Of a DNA stretch of 64,000 bases, positions 36,563 to 47,539 are shown one piece after another (the first letter of the stretch is position 1; every line of letters begins with the position of its first letter). The stretch lies in contig OY756957.1 in NCBI GenBank assembly GCA_963580455.1, positions 25,264,501 through 25,328,500 of the forward strand, given 5' to 3'. This DNA comes from Euonymus europaeus (taxonomy: Eukaryota > Streptophyta > Magnoliopsida > Celastrales > Celastraceae). The notes under the pieces were generated by a model that was not told the DNA's origin, did not search any database, and worked only from the letters and a program-made list of their open reading frames with translations. The position numbers and the translations under genes were made by a program.

Positions 36563-37150
36563 TGTTGGAAACTAAACAATCAATACATATAAAACATGAA
36601 AAATTGAAATAGTTTATTTCATTAATAATCAAATATAAACAAAATATAAAAAATATATCATATATACAAAATATATCATATATGTAGAATTGAAAGTGAG
36701 AACAATCAAAGTTATCATAAACTAGATCGGAATGCAAACACGAGATTGAAGTGAGGTATGCCAACCGCAAATCTCCTTAAGGTGAAAATGCCCCAGCCAC
36801 CGGTGTCAATGCTAAAGTAGACAAACACCTCCCAAGATACAACACTCCCTTCTACCGGTAGGTGACACAAGTATACCGGTAGGCTCGTTCGAACAAAGAA
36901 TATGAACAGCACTCTCAAAGAAGAAGAAGAGATTTGACTGGAAAGAAGGTATAGAGTTTCGACACAAGCGTTAAGCTTTGGAGAAAATGGTGTAATCTTT
37001 TCCGTACCATTTGGGCTACTATTTATAGTGGAAAACGGATCTCTAGTCTTCATATTAAAGATTAGAATCCACTAAATTACGTTCAACTAATACTCAATTA
37101 GTTATAAATAATTATTGATCAAATAGTGGTTGACCACCATTTTTCCAACA
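36563..37150 (-). repeat. Solo LTR, minus orientation
   Basis: Read on the minus strand it begins TGTTGGAAAAATGG at 37150 and ends GTTTCCAACA at 36563, 588 bp, with a TATA-like CTATAAATAG near 37018-37027. The TG..CA ends, inverted TGTTGG/CCAACA and internal promoter-like sequence mark an LTR. Flanking 5-mers are AAGTT and AAGCC, only partly matching. No internal domain is attached. It differs from the LTR at 35844-36307. Confidence 0.7.
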
Positions 37151-37660
37151 AAGCCTTCATGCTCAAGATACAACAATGTTTTCATTGTTATGTGATCTTT
37201 GATGAGCCAGAGGGAGACTTTCAGTTCTATATCCATGACGATTGCGACATTTATTATGTTATTACATTCTATAATGTCGTTATTTGTTAGTGAATTATTG
37301 TAAGACAACAATCGGATCAACTGTGACTTTCTAAGATATTGTTCTGATTGCAAATGTTCACATCATCTAACACATAAACAATTCAAGGGCCCTAGAAATT
37401 TTAAGCAATTATGGGAATACATCTTTTGCCACTTGCCCTAAAGTACTTGTTGGTGGGTTTGCATTTGTTCAATTTTTTTTTTGATAAGCTGCAAATTTTA
37501 TAACACCAAACCAGAAAAGGAACACAAACGGGGAACAAACCAAAGAAATGCAAAAAGGAGACAAATCATGAAGGAAAAAAAAAAACATGAAGGGGCAGTT
37601 GCGGCCTTAGTACCAAAGATCAAAATCTGAATTTCTCCCCATTCCTTCCCTGGCAAGAAA

Positions 37661-38285
37661 TTAGCTTGCCTTGATTCCAGCCAAACGAGTTAGTGGCAAC
37701 ACGTCCAAATCCTTTACAGAACTTCCTCCTTTTGTGACAGCCTCCAGCACAGCCATGCGCAATTCCATAGCTCATTTTCTCTCGATCTATCTCTTCTCAC
37801 CTACTGAATCTGCAATCAACCCGGCTAGGTCATCCGGGTCGGACAATTTTTTCAGACCTCCGATCACTAACTTGGCCACCTTCGAGTCATCAACCGACAC
37901 TGTCACATTGATAAAATGGTCCGTAGTCATTCGACATATAAGCATGGACACACTAGCCACTAGCCCTTCTAGTACAGAGTCCCACCCGCAGTGAGTCAAG
38001 AACGGACCAATGGCTCGATGACTCAGTATACATGCCGTTGGGACCCACTCCCTTAACACGAGGCCTCTTTCAAGTTTCACCCACAGGATCTTTGTATTTC
38101 GAAGGTACGTTAGAGTTTCCATCTTCCAGTTTCATGGGCTCGTTTAGGGACCATAAGCAACAGATCCCACTTTTATTTATAGCTAATGCAAAAGCGGTCG
38201 CCTCATCATACGTCAAGCAAAAACTTACAACGACTTCCTCTAATCATCCTGAGATAGTGACAACTTACCAAGTGAGTCGGGAATA
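37661..38285 (-). pseudogene. UDP-glycosyltransferase (UGT89-like) 3' fragment
   Basis: The minus-strand reading resembles the C-terminal half of family-1 plant glycosyltransferases. The PSPG box is visible: LVLREWVPTACILSHRAIG, FLTHCGWDSVLEG, with Asp where HCGWNS normally has Asn. Downstream come LADSV-like and TKGGSSVKDLDVL segments. Damage: a frameshift before the PSPG box (about 38085), then TAG (about 37784) and TGA about 15 bases later. The upstream half is missing beyond about 38285. UGTs transfer sugar from UDP-sugars to flavonoids and other small molecules; this copy is non-functional. Confidence 0.8.
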
Positions 38286-38825
38286 CGTGTGATTAAGATG
38301 AATGATTTCTCATATTCAAGAAAAGTGTGAACTACAATTTATGAAGCGTATTCCAACAGTTTTATATGAAGATAATGTTCCATATATAACTCAGCTTCGA
38401 GAAGGACACATAAAAATGAGACAGAACTAAACGCATCGCTCTGAAATTTTTCAGAACACATAAACTTCAGAAGAGTGGTCATATAGATATTCAATAAGGG
38501 GAGTAAAGACGTGAAGACAGTTGTATGGGTTATACTCTTTTTCCTCCGAGCAATGATTTTTTTTCACAGAGTTTTCCTTGACAAGGCTTTAACGAGGTAA
38601 TCTTCTCACTGATCTCACTAAGTTAATAATGTACTTTTTTCTTCACTAAGATTTTTATAGACATATTCTTCGTATATATGGTCATCAAAGGGGAGTATTA
38701 TGAATAAATTATTGATTCATTAATATGGATGACCCACCACTGAATTATTGTTATGACCTCCCACTGAATTATTGTCATTAATATGGATGATCCATGAATG
38801 AATTATTGTGAGATGATGTATCAGT

Positions 38826-38828
<3 letters not shown>

Positions 38829-38862
<34 letters not shown>
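38829..38862. repeat. (AT)n microsatellite
   Basis: An uninterrupted AT dinucleotide run of about 16-17 units. Confidence 0.95.
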
Positions 38863-38865
<3 letters not shown>

Positions 38866-38924
38866 CTCTATGAACTTAAGAAAATTTTCTGAAAATCTCT
38901 CCTCTTTAATTATATTACTATAAT

Positions 38925-40899
38925 GGATTATTTGGTGATAAGTCCTTTATATGGACTTTATATTCCATTTAGTCTTTTTAAAAAGTTTGTAACTCAATAC
39001 ATCATCAATTATTTGAACCTTAACTCAATAAGGGCAACTTTAAATTTTAACTTTATTTAATGACAATTTTACCCTACCCTCATTTAAACCTATCTTTATT
39101 TTTATTAGTATATGATTGCTCTTTATTTTGAAAATAATTATTATAATAAAATAAATATAAATACAATTCCAGAAAGTCAGATGAAATCATGTTTTGTATC
39201 TATGTATTTTTAAAAATAAACTAATATTTTCACTTTTGATGAATCAAACTGAAGAGTCGATCAACCATTTTTTTTTCTCGAAAATCAAGTGCACCCACAT
39301 GCACAAAATTTACTTGACTTAGTAACTTATATATATGCATTAAAATATGTGAATCACTATATTATTGAAATCAACAATCGAACACTTGTGCATTAACAAA
39401 ACGTTATTTAATATAAATGTCAATATTTTATTACATTGTTAACTAACAACCAAAGTCCATAACTTATGAGAATAGTATCATAATAAAACTCAATTCATAT
39501 TTCAAACAAAACCAAACACCATAACAATTTCTAGCCGTTTTGGTGACTTTTGCGAAAATCCTCTAAATTCTAGGTAAGAAATCCTCTGAATTTTTTTTGC
39601 ATAATTTCAAAAAATCTTCTGAATTGTTTTGGTGAGTTTTGTAAAATCCTCTGAATTCTTGACAAGTTTGAGAAATTCTCCAATCATCTACATTTTTGGT
39701 TGTTTTTTTGTTTGATTTTGATGAATCCTCTCAATGTTTTATAAAAAATTTAGAGGATTTCTGGTAATATGGTATAAAGTTTAGGGTTTTGAGGATTAAG
39801 ATATTAGTCTTTAGAGTTTATGATATAAGGTTTTTCTATTTAAGAGATTATAATTTATTATTTAGGATTTTGGGGTTTAGGACATAAAGTTTAAGATTTA
39901 GGGTTTACGAATATAAGTTAGTAAAATTTTATGATTTTCTTCTTATTTTTGTAAATTCTTCTTAATTATTTATAAAATTTTTTGTTCAAAATTAAAACTA
40001 GAATTGTTAACATTCAGAGGATTTCTGGGAAATTCAGAGGATTTCTAATTATAAGGTTTAAAGTTTAAGATTCTAGGGTTTAGAAGATTAGAAATTCGAA
40101 CTGTTAACATTCAGAGGATTTCTGGGAAATTCAGAGGATTTCTAATTATAAGGTTTAAAGTTTAAGATTCTAGGGTTTAGAAGATTAGAGTTTAGTGTTT
40201 AAAGTTTAGGATTTAGAGATTTAGGATTTTGGGGTTTAGGATTTAAAGTTTCGGGTTTTTTTTCTTTGATTTTAAAAAATTCTTCTAATTTTTATTATAT
40301 ATTTTATGAAATCCTCTAAACTTTTTTGCTTAATTTCAAGAAAAATCTGAATTATTTTGTTAAATTTTACGAAATCCTCTAAATTTGAGACAAGTTTGTG
40401 AAATCCTCTGAATTTTTGGTTGCTTTTTGTTTGATTTTAAAAAATTCAATATTTTTTTTTGATATATTTTTATGAAATCATATGTATTTTTTGCTTAATT
40501 TTAAAAACTCATTTAATTGGTTTTGGTGAGTTTTGAGAAATCTTCTGAATTCTAGATAAGTTTGAGAAATCATTTGAGTTCATTCAGAGGATTTGACAAA
40601 TAAACATTTAAACATATCGATCATGGGTCTCATTGGAAAGAGTTTTTCGTGCTGATTATGAATATATATATTTTTTTAAAATCCGACTTATATTTTGAGC
40701 GATAAAACTGTTTTAAAGTTTTTAAAAGAAAAAAATAACAAGAATCTGATGATGTCAGCATATGTAATTCATATAAGGGTTTCTTAGAATAAGGGTAGTT
40801 TTGTCCATAATTATTTAAAGGATGTTATGGAATATTGAAAAATTGAAGGTATTGAATGGAATACATATTTTTATCAAATGACTTATTGGTGAATCCCCC
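38925..40899. mobile_element. Non-autonomous Mutator-like element, 9-bp TSD TACTATAAT
   Basis: The left end starts GGATTATTTGGTGATAAGTCC; the right end read inward starts GGGGGATTCACCAATAAGTC. The imperfect TIRs extend through TATTCCATT and a CAATA-C region. Perfect 9-bp duplications TACTATAAT lie at 38916-38924 and 40900-40908. The interior is AT-rich, with degenerate TTTAGGG-like tracts and AGAGGATTTC motifs but no transposase. Confidence 0.8.
39530..40610. repeat. AGAGGATTTC / TTTAGGG-like repeats, with a 97-bp tandem duplication
   Basis: Dispersed copies of AAATCCTCTGAATT and its complement, plus irregular TTTAGGGTTT-type telomere-like tracts (39760-40260). A clear 97-bp tandem pair runs from about 40003 (GTTAACATTCAGAGGATTTC) to about 40190. 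Confidence 0.75.
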
Positions 40900-41608
40900 T
40901 ACTATAATCATACTGCTACTACAAGTAATTTCAACAAAGATTAATTAATATGAAATTTTAAATTAATTTCATTAATATCATATTAGTCATTATTGTTAGA
41001 ATAATATTAATATATAATTAACCAGACCGGCAGGCCTCCTTTAGATCGGGGTTTTGGCGTAAAATATCTACTTGTGTTAACTTAACAAAGAAACGGTGGC
41101 TGTAATTACATTTGATGTGTATTTAGTTTTAATGTTGAACATTTGTACGGGAATAATTGTAATAAGGATTGGTGACTTGTAATGTAATTTGGAGAATTAC
41201 AGATGTACGTCATAATATTTGGAAATGGTACGTCGGTTTAGAGAATTGATGAGGCTTACGATAAATTATCATGCGGTCCGGGGTAACTATGATGTATGGA
41301 TAAATTATCGTGCCGTGTAACCACCGAGTGAAGAGTTGGGGTGCTACGTCGAATTTGTGACTCACAACTGATAAATAACAAAGGCTTATGATTCGGAGCT
41401 TTATATGAATGTTCGCATTCAAAAGGTTGAATTATTCTTCTCTCCATCTCCAACAATTACATATAGAAAGACCCTTTTTCTGCATAATGTTACCTAAAAA
41501 TCTCGCAATCAGTACTAATTTACGGGATGAGTAAACTCTGAAATTCTCCATAGTCTGAATTTGTCCACTGTTATGTGCTGGGCAGTGGGGAGAGCATTTG
41601 AAAATTTG

Positions 41609-44311
41609 CTATTCATTATCAGTTCCTGCTGATACGTACTTGTACCGGCTCGACCAGAAGAGATACTGCAAGAAATTGAGTCCACTTAATATGCTCATCA
41701 ACCAGTAAAACTTCTCAAGATGATAATGATTCAAATTGGTGCCGAAGAGCCATGGCGTTTGTCCGTAGTTTTGGGTGACATTGTTGACTACGTAAACAAG
41801 CACAGAGCTGAGGTAGTAACCCATTGCGAGCGATGTCCACGACAGAGCTGTAGCCAAGGACCTCATGCTTAATGGTGCTTCTGTGAAGAAGAAATCCATC
41901 ATGCCAGCTAAAGTGAATAGATCAGCTGAACCAAGAAACAAGTACTGCAAAGACACCCAAAGGAATGTGATTGGAAGTGGCTCATTGGAATTTACTAGTC
42001 CAGATCCATTTGCCACGTGCTTTCGCTTAATTTCGACAAGAGCAGCCACTACCATTGCCACAATAGACATGAATAGCCCCGTCCCGATTCGTTGTAGATG
42101 GGTGATCCCCATTTCGGATTTGGTAACTTTTCTTGAAAATGGAATGATTACATGGTTATAGATTGGTGCCAGGATCAAAGTGAAGGTTACAGGGAAGACA
42201 GGTAGGGAAGCCGGTGGGACTTTTAGTGAACCCAGTTTGGTATTCATGGTGGCGGCTTGTTGGACGGAAAATGTGGAGAGCTGAGCAAGACAGCAGCTTA
42301 GCATTATAGTAGACATGAAAATGGGGAGTGTTTTAAGCACTATTTTGACCTCTTCTAGTTGCCGGACGGTGCATTGCAGTACTGGATGGACAGGTTTGAT
42401 CATCACTGCTTTGTTGAGGAACCCAAGGCTTTGTGTTGGCGTTTGTGTTTGCAATTTCTCTGCACCCTTACCATCTTCACCTTCACTAGTTATGCCAATG
42501 ACTACAGTGCTGTCTTTACTGGTCCTACAGTGGTTATAAATTGCTGCAGCAAAAACCTTGAACATGGTTGTGATGGGGCTTCCGGCAGGAACTTTGGTCC
42601 GATAAGTAGGTGACCCGAGGAGGAAGATCGGGACGGAGATAAGTATCGCTATGGTCGAAACCCCAAAACCCCATTGCCATCCTTTGTTGTCTTCAATCCA
42701 TACCACAAATGTGACTGCAATGAGAGCACCACAAGAGAGGCAGAACACAAAGTAATTGAAGAAGGACGATCTCTGCTTCCTTCCTTGTCGCGTGGTTTCA
42801 TCGAACTGCTCAGCCCCGTGCGGTGGAAGTGAACCTTTTATTCCTCCAACACCAAGTGCTACCAAATAGAGTCCTGCAAAAAACATCGCGGATTTCCATC
42901 CCGCGACTTCCTTGCATTGAATATTGTTAGTGTTTAGAGGAGCACAGGTGGGTGGTTTCAGTGAAGGCAGATGAGCTTGGACTGTCAGTATCACAAGACC
43001 CTGTCAAGTATTTCAGCAACAAATTAGGGGATTATATGAACCAAAAGCTCATGTATCCCAACAAATGGATCGTTACTGGCCGGCTAGGCATAGTATGACC
43101 TTGATAGAGACGGATTTTTCTTCTTGAAAACAACATTGACAACATGTTAATTAATGGTGGGGCTGGATATTTATTAACATTTTTCCAAGTTTGAGACCAT
43201 ATTATATTATTATTGGTGAAGCTATTCCTCAAGGAGTTATAAATTGGATACTCGCGAGAGTACGTAGTGTCCACTATAGGCCCAAGATTCGTACGGTTTT
43301 GTCTTTCAAATATTCATCTTAGTTGAGAGTGATTGAATTTTTACTTATAAACTACATTGATGAATGTGGAATACAAGCATCAACACTCTCTTACACTTGT
43401 GTGCTTGATTATGCTATTGGGACCATATGCCAGAGCAGAAAAAGGAAATATCAATGGATATGCCCAACTTATCCTTCCTTCCTCTGGCATACGGTCCCAA
43501 AATAGCATCCTGGAAAGGGACCTGAGAAAGGCCACTTAGATCCTCTCTTGCTCAACTTATCTTCTTTTTTTTTGTAAGCTGTGAAGTTATCTTATTAGGA
43601 GGGAGGGAGGAATCGAGCCTTACAGGGAGTCGGTCCGGTCACCATCAGACTGTACTATCGCCTGATCAATATATATGAATGTCCCTAATTAAATCTTCAC
43701 TAAGAAATCACAGTAGCATGCTAACAACAAGGTTATGAATCATACCACCAACTCCATCGCTGCGCTTATCAAATAAATGCGATAGGTAGTGAAGAAAGCA
43801 TCTGCTAGAAAACCTCCAAGCAGCGCGAGGAGGAAAGCTGTTCCCATGAAATTAGTAACAATGTTTGCAGAGCTTGATGGAGAAAAATGCATGAACTTTG
43901 ACAGGTACAAAACAAGGTTGCTCGCATTCGCCAAGAATGCTAGATTCTCCAACACTTCAACAACTATAAGGTTTCATAACAAAATCAAACAAGTTAGTCT
44001 CATATATATATATATATATATATGCATATCAATCTACCAAAGCCTGTAAGGGATTATTACAGTGCCTTCTATTAAGTCTTTGGCAGCAGTGTACTGACCT
44101 AATACAAATGATGCAGCAAGCATGCCACCATGCCGGCTTTTCAAGGCAGGTCTGTTCCTCCAATCTACATAACCATCCCATGTGTTCAAGCGACGCGCGT
44201 CGTCCTAAAACGTTAATGCAAAGATGTATATGAAGAACACACCATTAGAGAAACCAGAAGAAAATGAAAATGTGAATAACAAGAAAGAAAATTAGACAAA
44301 ACCCTCACCAT
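41609..44311 (-). CDS. NRT1/PTR family transporter, NPF4 type
   Basis: Four exons on the minus strand: 44311-44309 (ATG alone), 44204-44099, 43963-43746, 43000-41609; phases agree and give 572 residues, as expected for NPF. Visible features: DWRNRPALKSRHGG at the N-terminus, transmembrane segment 1 with EVLENLAFLANASNLVLYL, FLADAFFTTYRIYLI, ALGVGGIKGSLPPHGAEQFD, the central hydrophilic loop, then the second bundle ending LFWSSRYKYVSAG. NPFs are 12-helix proton-coupled transporters of nitrate, peptides or hormones. NPF4 members include abscisic-acid and gibberellin importers and lack the basic residue of the ExxE(K/R) proton-coupling motif; here it reads EVLEN. The substrate cannot be deduced. 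Confidence 0.92.
43410..43510. repeat. Short hairpin (foldback) in NPF4 intron 3
   Basis: ATGCTATT-GGGACCATATGCCAGAG (43410-43435) pairs with CTCTGGCATACGGTCCC-AAAATAGCAT (43482-43508) around a loop of about 45 nt. It could be a tiny foldback transposon or a hairpin RNA source. Confidence 0.7.
43560..43680 (-). repeat. Possible short SINE-like sequence
   Basis: On the minus strand a B-box-like GGCTCGATTCC follows GATGGTGACCGG by about 20 nt, and the segment ends in an A-run. It is short and no TSD was found, so this is tentative. Confidence 0.3.
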
Positions 44312-44639
44312 CTCTAGCTATAGAACTTGATCAAATATTTTTCTTGAATTAACAAGGAGTGCTATTCGGAGTTACATATAGACATAGAAAAGTTAATGAT
44401 GGTCCAACTTAAGTTGACGAGAAAGGTCTAGACTCGTATGAAAATGACTAGTCAGTCTGTCATGGCATTGTCAATGTTGACAGTTAATTTGTACCAAGAG
44501 AGGAGGGCGGTGCAGGTGCTTCCCTTTTCAAAATGAAAGATACATGGTATGAGAAACAGGACTAAGGAAATGAAATCAAGAATCAAACGACCAATAATAA
44601 CACAACACTTTAAAAGCAACTGGGCTTATCATATTCTGC

Positions 44640-45180
44640 TAAACTACTAGGAATGACAGTATCTAATGTGAGATTATGGGGTTGTGTTGTAATTGTTGAA
44701 CACCTAATTTGAAATATTAAGTTGTCAAAAGTCCTATATTGGATATTGGATTGACATAACCTAATTGAGTAGTATTATATAAGTAAAGGTTCATCCCTCA
44801 CACGTAAATTATGTGTTTTTTGGGCCTAAATACTTCAGAGACAGCCCTGAAAAACAAATATGTGCAGGCATATGGCCAAGAGCAAATAATATTGATTAAA
44901 CGTGTTTGGCCTGAAATTTTCTAACATGGTATCGGAGAAAAGACTCAATCCATCTGGACATAACATCAACATGTGTTAGGTGTCGAATAACTGAGCTCAA
45001 GCGTGAGGAAGTACATGCCAAGATCTGTATCCCACAATGAATTGACAAAACCTAACTGAGTGATATATAAACAAAGCTTCCTGTCACGCGAATGACCTAT
45101 TTCCTGGGGCTAAATATTTTTGAGATGACCCAAGGAAACAAATTTTTATAGGCCTTTGACTCATAGCCGACAAAATCACT
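44640..45180. repeat. Diverged direct repeats about 310 bp apart
   Basis: A segment at about 44740-44900 (GACATAACCTAATTGAGTAG, GGGCCTAAATACTTCAGAGA) recurs at about 45045-45170 (GACAAAACCTAACTGAGTGA, GGGGCTAAATATTTTTGAGA). The region between holds TGGTATCGGAG, reminiscent of a primer-binding site. Possibly an old retroelement remnant. Confidence 0.5.
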
Positions 45181-46110
45181 GCCACATGGTTTGTCTTTAA
45201 GGTGAAGTTAGAGTACAGCTTTTTTCAAGTAATGTTCTGCAAGCACTACCACTCACCCAGTCACTCACACCACATAGTGATGGTGGCGAGGCACTCCATC
45301 TTAAAAGGCTAATCTCTACTTTGCACTATCTCTGTGTTAAATCATCTATTGTTCTTCTGACCTTTCCTAAAATAGAAGAAGCTGATCATTCTTGTTTTGA
45401 ACACAACCAATTAGTTGGGATCAAGTGCACAACTTGTATTTTGGCATTTTTTGTGTAAAATCAGGACCACTTGATCATCCATGTGAATTTATTTTTGTCT
45501 TGAATTATTAGATATTTGTTTTGCCCGATGGATTCAGTTTCTTCTCTGCACCACCAAAAATTGTTGCTGCTTCTGATAAATGTCAAATATGTGGATAATA
45601 GTACAAATTGGGTGGCTACGGGTGTTAAAAATATTGGGCCCTACAATCCAAAATAAGGCAACTTGTTATTTATTTATCTAAAATATATCTTACAAATTTA
45701 TCCTTAGAATATTAAATATTCGATACGAGTAAAACTCGTGTCGTCAAGTCGTTTGTACAAAAATTATCTATTTGCTTCAGAGCATAAAAGTATTGCTCTA
45801 AATGACAATCAAATTTATAACCTTTCGAATTTATACAATTTGACTAAAAAAATTCAATATTAAACTATCATCCAACAATTTGATAATAGATTATTTGAGA
45901 AATACAATAAATACGAAGGAAAAAAAAACCATTTCAATTTGATAATTAAGATCACATGGCATTGATTACAGAATCTTTTGGATAATCAGTAAGGGAAGTG
46001 ACTTGTGACAGAATTGATTGATTTTTAATCGGATTAGTACATATGCTATTCTAGTGAGATCTTGAACTATCTATTTTTTTATGAGCCTCTTTTTTCGATG
46101 TTTGATAAAG
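45181..46110. other. AT-rich spacer, nothing recognised
   Basis: No gene, RNA or clear repeat could be supported. Confidence 0.3.
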
Positions 46111-46720
46111 ACTTTTTTTTTTAATAAATTACAACACACACACAGTACAGAGACGGAACATATCTCTATTTAAAATCGATAATTTTAAGTAGACATGAAA
46201 TTTCATATATACCACACACACACATACTATAATCTATCGATGTGGTAGTTTACAAAGTAGCCTAAGTGAAACACCTAGCGATTAACGAAGGACTAACCAC
46301 ACCGAAACGCAACGTGATTGGTTTTTTTTAATAAATTACAACACACACACGGTACAGTGACGGAACACATCTCTACTTAAAACTGGTAATTCTAAGTAGA
46401 CATGAAATCTCATATATACCACACACACACACACTATCTACCGACGTGGTAGTTTACAAAGTAACCTAAGTGAAGCACCTAGCGATTAACTAAGGACTAA
46501 CCACACCGAAACGAAACGTGATTGATTTTTTTAAATAAATTACAACACACACACGGTACAGAGACGGAACACATCTCTACTTAAAACCGGTAATTCTAAG
46601 TAGACATGGAATCTCATATATATCACACACACTGTCTGCCGATGTGGTAGTTTACAAAGTAGCCTAAGTGAAACACCTAGCGAGTAACTAAGGACTAACC
46701 ACCCCGAAACGCAACGTGAT
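46111..46720. repeat. Three-copy tandem repeat, period about 205 bp
   Basis: Units start near 46111, 46320 and 46525 with a T-run, TAATAAATTACAACACACAC, GTACAG-GACGGAACA and TAAGTAGACATG, and end ACCGAAACG-AACGTGATTG. Copies are about 90 percent alike; the third lacks part of the CA-rich stretch. The GTACAGTGACGGAACACA motif recurs near 61938. Confidence 0.9.
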
Positions 46721-46992
46721 GTGGTAGTTTGATAAGGGCTTTTGTGGGAATAGTTTGAGAGATAGTCTAATAATAAATCTTTCTGAATACAAACTTTATG
46801 TATTCGATAGTTCTGGAACTCGATTCTCACTATGAGCGATACCTTTGTGGTCATAGTGAACTTTAACGCAATTTATTATGTCATCAATTAAAAAAAATTG
46901 TGCGTGCAAATCTGACAGTTCGAGTTTAAGCTTATATCAATTTTTCAAATGATAAATTCGTATAATGTCATTTTCGATTACCAAAAATAAGC

Positions 46993-47380
46993 AATGGTCC
47001 TCTGCATTTTCAAAAAAAAATGTCACTTGAGCCCCTCTACTCTTTTGGCCCAAAGACTCCCTTGAAGTTCGTATAATAGACCACGTTTGCCTAGTAAAAT
47101 TTCACCTAAATTTATTGACGTGGCTATTAGACCATGGCATGTGTCTTAATTGTTATTTTTAAATAATATTTCAAAAGTAACAAAAAACTAAAAAGTAGAA
47201 ATCAAAACCTAAAAATCAAAATTTGGCACGTGTCATTAACTAACTGCCAATGTCAACTGATTTAGCAAAAATTAAGTTAAGTGCAAAGGCGGTATGTGAA
47301 GTTTAAGGGTTTTCAGTGGCCCCAAAAAATGTAGAGATGCTTTAGTGGTTTTTTAAAGAATATATTTTATATTGACCATT
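46993..47380. mobile_element. Small TIR element (MITE-like)
   Basis: The left arm 46993-47090 (AATGGTCCTCTGCATTTTC, CTCTACTCTTTTGGCC, CCTTGAAGTTC) is complementary to the right arm about 47290-47380 (GAAGTTTAAGGG, GGCC-CAAAAAATGTAGAG, GACCATT). Arms are about 75 percent alike. Flanks AAAAATAAG and AAAAGATAG are suggestive but not a clear TSD. Confidence 0.5.
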
Positions 47381-47539
47381 AAAAGATAGACATATTACGA
47401 CTCAGTTCTTGAAAGATTAAACATTACAAAATCACTGTTTAACTTTACTAAACTATTTCACAATCAGCTTTGATTCTAGAGCAGTGTTTTATATCTCAGG
47501 GCCTAAGATTTCATGATATCTCATGCTGATGTGGCAAGT

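Noticed and set aside
41865..42613. Plus-strand frames opposite the NPF4 gene
   Set aside because: Antisense shadows of conserved coding sequence; the minus-strand transporter explains the openness.
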